7,973 bases of DNA from Lachnospiraceae bacterium (GTDB lineage Bacteria > Bacillota > Clostridia > Lachnospirales > Lachnospiraceae). A program made the position numbers and the translations under genes. The stretch's first letter is position 1; every line of letters starts with the position of its first letter. Location: contig CAAFXE010000403.1 in assembly GCA_900766915.1 (NCBI GenBank), positions 1-7,973 on the forward strand, written 5' to 3'. Positions 1 to 6,185 of the stretch are shown one piece after another. The notes below the pieces were generated by a model. The model was given only the letters and a program-made list of their open reading frames with translations, searched no databases and was not told where the DNA came from.

Positions 1-129
1 GTAGATAGAAAGAATGATTCGACAGCAAACTGTAATTGAAATCGACAATAAAATCTTACATATCTAATTCTTATCAAAAAAGTTCAGTTTCCATAGACAC
101 AGAATTTTTTACGCCCTCTTTACAGACAG
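1..129. other. AT-rich stretch downstream of the ParR-like gene, no gene identified
   Basis: This is the region after the stop codon of the ParR-like gene and is AT-rich on both strands. On the minus strand a GAGGG-like sequence is followed only by very short frames. One frame without a good ribosome binding site, starting at a TTG, runs off the window edge. A loose A-rich/T-rich pairing is present, but I cannot support a terminator from it. A further element gene may begin just beyond the window. Confidence 0.4.
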
Positions 130-582
130 CTAAAAACTATCCGCAAAATCCAGTGCTGCATCCATATCAGCTTCTTTCTTCCAATCCAGATTATCTTCTG
201 TAATCTCACCATCTATTTTCTCCACTGTCAGTGTCCCATTTGTCAGGTTGCTTCCACCCACCGATTCTTTTACAAACGGTGCAAGTATTTCCAGCAGGTT
301 CTTCGCCATAGCCATCGGGACGGATTCTTTTACTCCATCCCGGATAGCTGTTTCCACTCTTTCCAAAAACGCATCTTCCTTTTCTCTGGTTTCCAGATAC
401 GGATCTGCTTCATTCCTGTACTTTCTGGAAAAATAATCGTTTAAAGCAACTACAACTGCTCTGGTGTACGATTTATATTTTTCCCTGTCCATCGTCTGCA
501 AATATTCCCATGCCTGTCTGTCCTGTTCATCACAAAGATTTAAACGGATATTTGTGTTGATGATTTTCCGTTCTTTTCTCAT
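130..582 (-). CDS. parR: ParR-like centromere-binding adaptor of a type II partition system
   Basis: This 150-residue protein is encoded directly after the actin-like ParM gene and overlaps it by 4 nt (ATGA), with a good GGAGGG ribosome binding site 8 nt before the ATG. In type II partition systems the second gene encodes a ribbon-helix-helix protein that binds the centromere repeats and caps the ParM filament. The N-terminus fits that fold: a basic beta-strand-like segment (residues about 5-16, RKIINTNIRLNL), then helices with YLQ, KYKSYTRAVVVALNDYF up to about residue 52. The rest is acidic and helical, ending in DAALDFADSF, and could contact ParM. The family call rests on this fold pattern and on gene order. 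The C-terminal half is not recognisable alone. Confidence 0.75.
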   Translation of the reverse strand: MRKERKIINTNIRLNLCDEQDRQAWEYLQTMDREKYKSYTRAVVVALNDYFSRKYRNEADPYLETREKEDAFLERVETAIRDGVKESVPMAMAKNLLEILAPFVKESVGGSNLTNGTLTVEKIDGEITEDNLDWKKEADMDAALDFADSF

Positions 583-1523
583 ACAAGCATCCCTCCGTTT
601 CTCTGGATTTTCCTTACGGTCATTGCTTCATAGCCTTTCGCTGTGGCACAGATGTCCCGTACAATTGTCACCCGGCTCTTGTCATATTCTCCAAAATTCT
701 GGATCATACAACCGCCACCGCCGACCACATACAAACGCATCAGTTCTGGATTATATTCCCGTTCTCTCAGCTTATGGAAAATTTCTTTCGTATAATCTCC
801 GGCAGCTTTACGAATGACTGTCAGATATTTCTCACCAATATCTGCTGTCCCGGTACGGATCACCTGCTCAATCACCAGATCGTCCACCACTGTTCCAAGT
901 TCTTTCAGCAGGGATTCCCTGACTGCAAGCACACACTGATGCGTTCCATATTTCTCTGTAAAGCATTTCTTCTCTAATGGACGGGAATTGTTGATATACA
1001 TGATGTTCATAGTTCCGTTTCCAATATCCACAAGCATGTTGATTCCTTTGAAATCCTGTAAACGGTAAAAGGCTGCTGCAAATCCCTGTGGGTAAATATC
1101 AGCACCTGCAAACTCCACATGATATTCTTTATTACGGAATGTAAAATCTACACATTCATTCTGGAGAAGATATTTCTGAAAGTCTTCTTTCTGTGTAGCT
1201 ACCCAGGTAAGCGGAAGTCCGGCTGCAATGTGTACCTTTGCCTGATTCATTCCTTTCCCATCCAGTTCCCTTGCGATAGCCGCCAGTGTCAGCACATAAT
1301 AATCCTCGTCCTGCGTTTTTTCTGCACAGAACTCCTTGTGTTCCTCTCCGATCTGGTAATACATGCCATTGTAAACAAGAAGATTATTCTGGAAGATTGG
1401 CTCCTTGTCATATCTGGCTACACCGGATGGAAAGCATCTGGTAGCTGTTTTCATGTTTCCATAACCATGATCAATCCCGATCACCATAACTGTTTCATTA
1501 TTGTTGTTTTTCATCATTCTCAT
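579..1523 (-). CDS. parM: ParM/StbA-family actin-like ATPase, plasmid segregation
   Basis: This is an actin-fold ATPase of about 314 residues, the usual ParM length. ParM polymerises with ATP and pushes sister DNA molecules apart through the adaptor encoded just downstream. Visible motifs, counted from the chosen start, are phosphate-1 IGIDHGYGNMK (about 15-25), phosphate-2 MLVDIGNGTMN (about 163-173) and the adenosine-binding LYVVGGGGCMI (about 264-274). Several ATGs lie close together. The ATG at 1523 was chosen because a GAGG sequence sits 7 nt before it. An ATG at 1529 is almost on top of that site, and others lie at 1517 and 1514. Upstream are two palindromes that could be operator or centromere. 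The ParR-like gene starts within its stop codon, so the two are translationally coupled. Confidence 0.88.
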   Translation of the reverse strand: MRMMKNNNNETVMVIGIDHGYGNMKTATRCFPSGVARYDKEPIFQNNLLVYNGMYYQIGEEHKEFCAEKTQDEDYYVLTLAAIARELDGKGMNQAKVHIAAGLPLTWVATQKEDFQKYLLQNECVDFTFRNKEYHVEFAGADIYPQGFAAAFYRLQDFKGINMLVDIGNGTMNIMYINNSRPLEKKCFTEKYGTHQCVLAVRESLLKELGTVVDDLVIEQVIRTGTADIGEKYLTVIRKAAGDYTKEIFHKLREREYNPELMRLYVVGGGGCMIQNFGEYDKSRVTIVRDICATAKGYEAMTVRKIQRNGGMLV

Positions 1524-1561
1524 AATCATACCTCACACTTTCTTAATTTTTATTTTTTTAC

Positions 1562-1614
1562 TTTTTCCCAAATTCGGGAAAAACCTATATTTGTATCAGC
1601 TAAAACGTTGATAC
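1562..1614. promoter_or_regulatory. Two palindromes upstream of parM, candidate operator or parC centromere
   Basis: One palindrome at 1562-1583 has 8-bp perfect arms (TTTTTCCC / GGGAAAAA) around a 6-nt centre. A second at 1593-1614 has arms GTATCAGC / GTTGATAC, seven of eight pairs being Watson-Crick, around a 6-nt centre. They are 9 nt apart and about 40-90 nt upstream of the parM start. Neither is followed by a T-run in either direction, so they do not look like terminators. In type II partition systems the centromere, which doubles as the ParR operator, lies just upstream of parM. That matches this position, but known parC sites usually carry several direct repeats and I do not see a clear array. 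Confidence 0.4.
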
Positions 1615-1621
1615 CTGAAAA

Positions 1622-1721
1622 AGGGCAATCAGTGTAAAAAAAGCAAAATTTTATGTACTCTGGCAGCTATCTTTGTTATTTCTCCTGCTCCGGTAACATT
1701 TCTTTTTGCTTATTTTGCCCT
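1622..1721 (-). repeat. Nested inverted repeats after the primase gene, possible terminator or structured RNA
   Basis: Two perfect inverted repeats are nested. The outer arms are 1622-1628 and 1715-1721 (AGGGCAA / TTGCCCT), and the inner arms are 1641-1648 and 1704-1711 (AAGCAAAA / TTTTGCTT). Read on the minus strand, each distal arm is followed by a T-run of five to seven. The outer arm overlaps the primase stop codon. The long 55-nt central loop and AT-rich inner stem make a simple terminator uncertain. It may be a weak terminator or a folded 3' leader between primase and parM. Confidence 0.3.
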
Positions 1722-3549
1722 AAATGCCCTTAATTCCCTGATTCATATTTAATTGTAACTGTTTATAATCTATATCTGTTTCTTCAAAAGGTATTCTTTC
1801 TTCTAGATCTACAGGACAAAAATCTTCTTCCTTAACTGCAATATCCTGATAATAGAACTCACCATTGTACTGCTTCAGAAGGAAACCTTTATCCGTCATA
1901 TTCCTGAAAAAGTCGGACTTACCATGCCCCTGTCTGCCATTCTCTTTGCAGTATTCCTCATACATATGGAACACTTCACTTCGTTTCAGACGTTTCCCTT
2001 TGGCACGCACCAATGACTCATCAATAAAAGCGCAGATACTATCTGACGTCCGTTGCACTTCTCTTACACATTCTTTGCTGTGTTCGCTCTCCGTGAACTT
2101 TCCCTGTTCGTACAGATTTTTCAATGCAATCATCGCCATATGAATTGCATAATCGGATTCTGCCTGTACCTTTTCCTTTAAGTGCAGATCTTTTTCAGCA
2201 CTTTTTACTACCCGGTTCATATCAAGAATCAGTAGTCTACGATAAAAAGCATCTGATTTATCCTCAAGATTCTGCGGCATTTCATTGGTAGAAAAAAGCA
2301 GCTTCGCATAAGAGTGAAAATGGATTGCATCCTGTCCCTTTTTCTCATAGATCAGTGTATCTTCACCGACTGCTTTCTTTAATACATCTGTGTTCTCCAT
2401 TGCTTTGCAGGGAATATCTGCGCAGGCATTTAACAGCTTTCCGTACATTCCAGTCGCATAGAATCGTTTATTTAAATCCTGTAAAGAAATACTGGACATA
2501 TTGGTGATTCCAACTACATGCTGGATCAGCGATACTGCCACCGACTTTCCTGTTCCACCATTTCCTTTCAGTGTAAGGAATTTCTGAAACTGCGTATCCT
2601 GTGTCATGCAGTATCCAAAATACTCCCAGAATGTCTGCTGTTCTTCTTTGTTAGGAAGAGACGATGCAAGATACTTTTTGATATTTTCTCCACCCTGCAA
2701 CACCTGCTCCCTGTCCTCCGGATAATAGGGAAATGGTATCTGATTGATTGTCAGATAATCCGGATTGTGTTCTAGCATTTCACCCGTAACCGGATCATAA
2801 TATCCATTTTTGAAGTTGATCCACCGCACAGGCTGTTTATTTAGTTCATATGCCTCTCGGTGAACTTTTGGCTGTGTGATCAGCAGATTATAGATTCTTT
2901 TGATCACTCCACTCTGTACCTGATCTCGATAGATCAGCTTCTGGATACGGTATTTCATTCTTACCCCATCATGGTCTTCCATGAAAACGCCATGCTCATA
3001 ATAATACGGTGTGATTCCTACCACAAAAAACTGAACATTCTCCACCAGATAATCTACAATCTCCATATCCCGGACACCTTTCACATTTCCTTTTGCATCA
3101 AATAAGTGAAAACGACTCAGTTCCGGTTCTTCTCTCGGATCTCGTTCAAAACGCAGAATATACTGTTCCAGTAATTTCTCAACTTCTTTCTGATTATCCA
3201 GTTTGCCAAGATACTCTTTCTCTTTGAACAACTGCCAGCCTGCTTTTCCGTCGAGACCAGCGTCTTTGAAAAATGTCTGTAACTTATCATTCATCCACTT
3301 CACCGTACAGGCAGTCACATAATGATAGGCACTCTGACAGCTTCCTGTAAACTGAATAGCTCTCATTTCTTCTATAAAGGAATCTGCACTGAAATAATAT
3401 CCGTCATCTTCCTGCACCAGACAAAGTGCCTGATAACCTGACATCACAATATTCAGTGCGATATCCTGATTGTCCACCAGAAAGATATAGGTCTGTGCTG
3501 TCCCTTCCGGATTGGTTTCCATATAATGCTTCAAAAACTTCTTGTTCAA
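1720..3549 (-). CDS. Phage/plasmid-type DNA primase-helicase (D5/P4 family, SF3 helicase)
   Basis: This replication protein of about 609 residues is probably used to copy the excised form of the element. Residue numbers here count from the upstream GTG at 3558. The central part resembles the D5 N-terminal region (about 160-320). It is followed by an SF3 helicase core with Walker A GNGGTGKS (332-339), a Walker B-like GKLLNACADI (373-382), sensor-1 LLFSTNEMP (about 420-428) and an arginine-finger region FYRRLLIL (439-446). The first 150 residues could hold a degenerate primase domain, but I cannot see its catalytic residues. AAGGAAGTGAT, nearly a full anti-SD complement, overlaps that GTG, so the TTG at 3549 is the better-placed start. 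A hairpin with a U-tract ends only 7 nt before this ribosome binding site, so expression depends on read-through. Confidence 0.85.
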   Translation of the reverse strand: MNKKFLKHYMETNPEGTAQTYIFLVDNQDIALNIVMSGYQALCLVQEDDGYYFSADSFIEEMRAIQFTGSCQSAYHYVTACTVKWMNDKLQTFFKDAGLDGKAGWQLFKEKEYLGKLDNQKEVEKLLEQYILRFERDPREEPELSRFHLFDAKGNVKGVRDMEIVDYLVENVQFFVVGITPYYYEHGVFMEDHDGVRMKYRIQKLIYRDQVQSGVIKRIYNLLITQPKVHREAYELNKQPVRWINFKNGYYDPVTGEMLEHNPDYLTINQIPFPYYPEDREQVLQGGENIKKYLASSLPNKEEQQTFWEYFGYCMTQDTQFQKFLTLKGNGGTGKSVAVSLIQHVVGITNMSSISLQDLNKRFYATGMYGKLLNACADIPCKAMENTDVLKKAVGEDTLIYEKKGQDAIHFHSYAKLLFSTNEMPQNLEDKSDAFYRRLLILDMNRVVKSAEKDLHLKEKVQAESDYAIHMAMIALKNLYEQGKFTESEHSKECVREVQRTSDSICAFIDESLVRAKGKRLKRSEVFHMYEEYCKENGRQGHGKSDFFRNMTDKGFLLKQYNGEFYYQDIAVKEEDFCPVDLEERIPFEETDIDYKQLQLNMNQGIKGI

Positions 3550-3570
3550 ACTTATCACTTCCTTTCAGGC

Positions 3571-3611
3571 AAAGAAAAAGACGCAAGCCACATTTCTATG
3601 ACTCACGCCTT
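3571..3611 (-). terminator. Rho-independent-type hairpin before the primase gene, probable attenuator
   Basis: On the minus strand the arms GGCGTGAG (3602-3609) and CTTGCGTC (3580-3587) pair over 8 bp with G-U wobbles. Two more A-U pairs extend the stem outward. It is followed at once by TTTTTCTTT (3571-3579), the normal shape of an intrinsic terminator. The primase ribosome binding site starts at 3564, leaving no room for a promoter between. Transcripts that make primase must therefore pass this hairpin. A short frame of eight codons starting with ATG AGT GAA GTA AGG runs into the first arm and ends at a TAG in the loop. Ribosomes on it could affect folding, but it has no good ribosome binding site. 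Confidence 0.6.
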
Positions 3612-3646
3612 ACTTCACTCATAATATTCTATTTTTATCAGTTACC

Positions 3647-3666
3647 TGCCAGATTGATTACTGGCA
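3647..3666. repeat. Small inverted repeat just after tnpV
   Basis: Perfect 6-bp arms TGCCAG and CTGGCA flank an 8-nt loop, beginning 4 nt after the TnpV stop codon. No T-run follows on either strand, so it is not a canonical terminator. It might stabilise the tnpV 3' end or take part in alternative folds of the primase leader. Confidence 0.3.
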
Positions 3667-3670
3667 ATCC

Positions 3671-4018
3671 TTATACATAAATCAATTCTTTCAGGATAAT
3701 CTCTTCTGCAATCGCTCTGTGCTGATTGGCAGCTCTTACCCATGCCATCTGATCTTTTTCCTTATCCGGCAGTGGTTCTTTTTCTTCCAACTGTTTCAAA
3801 ATCACTTCCTCCCGTTGCCTAGCTGCCTTGTCCACTTCCAGAAGATGCTCGCCAATCGTATCCTGTAAAAGCATCACCTGATACGTTGAATTTCGATGGT
3901 TCTTCAGATAATCTCTGCGTAAGAATCCATACTTGCCAAGTTGTTCCATCTGCTCACCGGATTTATAGGTGAGGTTCGGAATCAGGTATCCATTTACATT
4001 TGTATAAGTCAGTTTCAT
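3671..4018 (-). CDS. tnpV: TnpV-family transposon-encoded protein
   Basis: This 115-residue protein starts MKLTYTNVNGYLIPNL, the typical N-terminus of TnpV proteins, which were first named from Tn4451-type mobilizable transposons and are frequent in clostridial integrative elements. Their biochemical role is not established. It reads GKYGFLRRDYLKNHRNSTYQVMLLQ in pieces across about 30-55, then forms a charged helical tail rich in Glu, Lys and Gln ending in ILKELIYV. The frame is open to 4075, but the internal ATG at 4018 was chosen because the protein matches the family from there and AGAGG lies 10 nt upstream. It is the first gene of the element side, about 200 nt from the inferred boundary, and its promoter should lie in 4019-4213. 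Confidence 0.82.
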   Translation of the reverse strand: MKLTYTNVNGYLIPNLTYKSGEQMEQLGKYGFLRRDYLKNHRNSTYQVMLLQDTIGEHLLEVDKAARQREEVILKQLEEKEPLPDKEKDQMAWVRAANQHRAIAEEIILKELIYV

Positions 4019-4043
4019 ATCCCTATGACCTCTCTTTCGTTTA

Positions 4044-4072
4044 AACTGTTGTCTGTAACAGAACCAACTGTT
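4044..4072. promoter_or_regulatory. Repeat cluster upstream of tnpV, possible operator
   Basis: Two copies of AACTGTT (4044-4050 and 4066-4072) flank a palindrome TCTGT-A-ACAGA (4052-4062). The cluster lies 26-54 nt upstream of the TnpV start codon, where a repressor or activator of the element's operon could act. A poor -35/-10 pair (TTGGTT, 17 nt, TTAAAC) overlaps it on the minus strand. The assignment is by position and symmetry only. Confidence 0.3.
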
Positions 4073-4154
4073 CATGTTACGTCATTGCTACAAATCTTTC
4101 TTTCCATATCATTTTGAATCCAACCCGGGCAGATTTTCTTCAAAATCATGGTAA

Positions 4155-4196
4155 AAGTGCTTCGTTTCTGTGTTGGGAAAATGAACGAAAACACTT
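4155..4196 (-). terminator. Hairpin between the subtilase gene and the element, possible terminator
   Basis: Arms 4155-4166 (AAGTGCTTCGTT) and 4184-4196 (AACGAAAACACTT) pair over about 12 bp with one bulged base and one wobble. Read on the minus strand the second arm is followed by TTTT. It lies about 20 nt after the subtilase stop codon, so it could end the SASP-subtilase transcript and shield the element from it. Because it is near the inferred element end, it could instead be a recombinase-binding symmetry. Confidence 0.45.
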
Positions 4197-4213
4197 GATT
4201 TTACTGACTTTCT

Positions 4214-4243
4214 TCAATGTAACCTTATTATAACGTCCTCCCC
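4214..4243. other. Candidate element-chromosome junction (att region) in the subtilase 3' end
   Basis: The subtilase reads normally up to NYRVGYG (residue 567), which matches the expected GYG before the last helix of subtilases. It then continues EDVIIRLH and stops. The last codons include ATA ATA AGG TTA CAT, unlike the GC-rich codon choice just before. Base composition drops from here leftward. This fits a crossover within or next to the codons for GYGED, the element having replaced the final 8-12 residues. The matching half-site is not in the window, so the exact crossover is unknown. Confidence 0.45.
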
Positions 4244-5941
4244 ATATCCAACCCGATAATTTGGCGTTTCCGGAAATCCGGGCAGTCTTCTTGCTCCCCG
4301 CCTTAAATAGGCCTTCACCTTGTTTCCAAAAAGAAACGGATCATTGCCCCTGACGATTCCCCATTCCATCAAAAGGGCTGCACTTCCGGTGACGAAAGGC
4401 GTGGCAAAGGAAGTACCGCTGACCGTGCGGTAGCCTCCTCCTGCTGCAGTTGTCTGAATGTCTACCCCCGGTGCTGCCAGATCAGGCTTTCCTGCCCATG
4501 GGAGTACCTGAAAAGCCCTTCCTGAGAATTCTGCGTAGGCGTTCGTCCGGCTGTCGTAGGCTGCCACAGAAATTACATTCCTGGCAGGAGCCGGAACTGT
4601 AAAGCTTCCTGCCGGGGAAGGTGTCAAAAACCGGGTTCTTGCACTGGCGGCCTCTGATACCGGAAGCCACAGATCAGCCAGATTCCATTCGATCCTTACA
4701 GGCTCGATACGGATTTTCCACACACCGCTTTGAAGATACTGTGCCTTAGGCAGAAAATCCATATAGATTTCCTGATAAACCCCATAGGGTGTGGGCGTTC
4801 CGTAGTATACCAAAAGTTCTGTATCCGGCAACTGAAATCTTTGGGTTCCCAGTACTTCCTCAAAAGGGCCTACAATCCTTCCGGCGGGATTTTCAATGTA
4901 GATCCGCACACGGTCTGCATAGGATTTCCAAAGCTGAAGATTGGTAGATCGTTCAAATTCCCCGATGGAAAACTCCGAAATGACTGTCTGATTCGGGGGC
5001 AGCACCAGAGACTGATGGACACCGGACACGCCCTCATTTCCCATTCCCACACAGATCACATTTTTCCCCACGCCTGCTACCGTATCCAGGTAGGATTCCA
5101 ACAGACTGGTTCCGTTATGGGCTCCGTAATTGTTTCCAAAGCTGATATTGACTGCTACCGGTTTGTTAAGTTCTACGGCCTTGCGGATGCAGTAATCCAC
5201 CCCTTCCATCAGCTCTGTGGTTCTTGGGAAACCTTCACTGCCCGGAAGCCCAAGCTTCACCACAATGATATCCGCCTCGTAAGCCACTCCCCGGAAACGT
5301 CCGCCGCTCCCCCTGCCGTTTCCTGCTCCGATTCCAAGTACAGAAGTTCCATGTCCGCTGATATCCTCACTGGAAACGATCTGACGCCGTGCTTCTATGT
5401 TCTCTGCCATTAAGGCTTCGTTGATCTGGGAAGCGGTATATTCCGTCCCTCTGTTGTACCCCTTGGGCGGATTCCCCGGAATTGTCTGATCCCACAGATA
5501 CAAGATCCGGGTAGTGCCATCCTCGTTTCGAAAATCAGGATGGGTAATGGATACCCCGGAATCCACGCAGGCAAAGATCACCCCTTTCCCGCTAAGTCCA
5601 TCAGGTCCTCTCTGGACACTATTTATGCAGGAGCTCTCCCTTGCAGTTTGCAGGGAAAAATAGAGTGCCTTAGGCTTCTCCACAAAGGTCACCTGTGGAA
5701 TATCTGTAAGCAGTGGCAGACGGTCCTCCCTGATCCTTAAAACAGCAAATCCGCCGAACAGCTCGGTTACTTCCTCTGCTGTCCGACGGACCTCTTCTAA
5801 ATTTCCCGTATATTTTATGATGACCTCCCAGGTCCTGGTCTGTGTGTTATATCCCACGTTCAGGTTTTGAGAACGAAGACGTTCACTTTCCGTGGAATCT
5901 AAGGCAAGGTTTAATAAATTTTCTAATTTCTGATCTTCCAT
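4214..5941 (-). CDS. S8 subtilisin-like serine protease, Csp (germination protease) type
   Basis: This 575-residue subtilase has no signal peptide. Its layout matches clostridial Csp proteases: an N-terminal prodomain (about 1-96), the catalytic domain, and a large insertion (about 305-450, likely the jelly-roll) between the oxyanion Asn and the catalytic Ser. The triad is intact: Asp127 (CVDSGV), His197 (SGHGTS) and Ser511 (SGTSFATP), with Asn302 (GMGNEG). It is therefore predicted active, unlike the pseudoprotease CspC. In C. perfringens and C. difficile, CspB cleaves pro-SleC during germination. The substrate here is unknown, and this clade has many uncharacterised paralogs. The start lies 9 nt after the SASP stop and lacks a clear Shine-Dalgarno site, suggesting coupled translation. 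The last eight residues look replaced. Confidence 0.85.
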   Translation of the reverse strand: MEDQKLENLLNLALDSTESERLRSQNLNVGYNTQTRTWEVIIKYTGNLEEVRRTAEEVTELFGGFAVLRIREDRLPLLTDIPQVTFVEKPKALYFSLQTARESSCINSVQRGPDGLSGKGVIFACVDSGVSITHPDFRNEDGTTRILYLWDQTIPGNPPKGYNRGTEYTASQINEALMAENIEARRQIVSSEDISGHGTSVLGIGAGNGRGSGGRFRGVAYEADIIVVKLGLPGSEGFPRTTELMEGVDYCIRKAVELNKPVAVNISFGNNYGAHNGTSLLESYLDTVAGVGKNVICVGMGNEGVSGVHQSLVLPPNQTVISEFSIGEFERSTNLQLWKSYADRVRIYIENPAGRIVGPFEEVLGTQRFQLPDTELLVYYGTPTPYGVYQEIYMDFLPKAQYLQSGVWKIRIEPVRIEWNLADLWLPVSEAASARTRFLTPSPAGSFTVPAPARNVISVAAYDSRTNAYAEFSGRAFQVLPWAGKPDLAAPGVDIQTTAAGGGYRTVSGTSFATPFVTGSAALLMEWGIVRGNDPFLFGNKVKAYLRRGARRLPGFPETPNYRVGYGEDVIIRLH

Positions 5942-5950
5942 GGAACATAT

Positions 5951-6157
5951 TTATGCTTCTTTATCATCTGCTATGCCTGCTTTTTTCCGGCTGGTCATGA
6001 TACCGCCGATCTTACCGGTCTCCTTTGCCGACAGAGAACGCCAGCCATGCTCCAATACCTGATCAAGAAGCCCCATTTCCTCTGCGATTTCGTATTTCAT
6101 CCGCTCATCGCCTTCCAGACGAGAAATGTCTTCCCTTGTAATCTTTTTTTCCTTCAT
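5951..6157 (-). CDS. Small acid-soluble spore protein, alpha/beta type
   Basis: This 68-residue protein has the two hallmark blocks of alpha/beta SASPs. MKYEIAEEMGL (about 20-30) corresponds to the conserved segment with the germination protease GPR site, cleavage being expected between Glu23 and Ile24. GKIGGIMTSRKK (about 48-59) corresponds to the GGEITKRLV-type DNA-binding segment. Such proteins coat forespore DNA and protect it from UV and heat. Between the blocks lies DQVLEHGWRSLSAKET, a linker different from Bacillus SspA/SspB but, as I recall, seen in clostridial versions. AAAAGGAG sits 7 nt before the ATG, and a sigma-G-like promoter lies just upstream. The subtilase gene follows 9 nt after the stop codon. 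Confidence 0.85.
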   Translation of the reverse strand: MKEKKITREDISRLEGDERMKYEIAEEMGLLDQVLEHGWRSLSAKETGKIGGIMTSRKKAGIADDKEA

Positions 6158-6164
6158 AATCCGG

Positions 6165-6172
6165 CTCCTTTT
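6165..6172 (-). promoter_or_regulatory. Strong ribosome binding site of the SASP gene
   Basis: AAAAGGAG on the minus strand is 7 nt upstream of the SASP ATG. It fixes the start and fits the high expression expected for a spore protein. It contrasts with the subtilase downstream, which has no evident site of its own. Confidence 0.7.
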
Positions 6173-6185
6173 ACTTCTTTTTCCA

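Larger units (their letters stand above)
1..4240. mobile_element. Partial integrated mobile element (ICE/IME or integrated plasmid), right-hand end
   Basis: This block holds a TnpV-family gene, a D5/P4-type primase-helicase and a ParM/ParR partition pair, all read on the minus strand. Such genes belong to plasmids, phages and integrative elements, not to core clostridial chromosomes. The DNA is visibly AT-richer than the block to its right, and the change falls in the last codons of the subtilase gene. No recombinase, relaxase or conjugation gene is in view, so the type of element cannot be decided. The left boundary lies outside the window. The right boundary is inferred near 4235-4243 from the abnormal subtilase C-terminus. 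It has not been shown by a matching att repeat. Confidence 0.6.

Noticed and set aside
464..817. A 117-codon open frame on the plus strand
   Set aside because: It is antisense to the coupled ParR/ParM junction, whose two proteins match known folds and have good ribosome binding sites.
1562..1583. Palindrome TTTTTCCC/GGGAAAAA taken as a terminator
   Set aside because: No T-run follows the stem on either strand, and the flanking A/T tracts are part of the stem itself. It fits a binding site better.
1119..1637. A 172-codon open frame on the plus strand
   Set aside because: It is antisense to parM, is rich in Phe, Ile and Cys as expected for a complementary-strand frame, and runs through the palindromes upstream of parM.
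3404..3586. A 60-codon minus-strand frame overlapping the primase start
   Set aside because: It overlaps the primase in another frame and reads through the U-tract side of the hairpin, with no sign of a domain.
4019..4075. N-terminal extension of TnpV to an ATG at 4075
   Set aside because: The extra 19 residues are not part of the family N-terminus, which begins MKLTY, and the internal ATG has its own AGAGG site.
4730..5413. A 227-codon open frame on the plus strand
   Set aside because: It lies wholly antisense to the subtilase catalytic domain, has no recognisable domain or ribosome binding site, and is explained by the opposite GC-rich reading frame.
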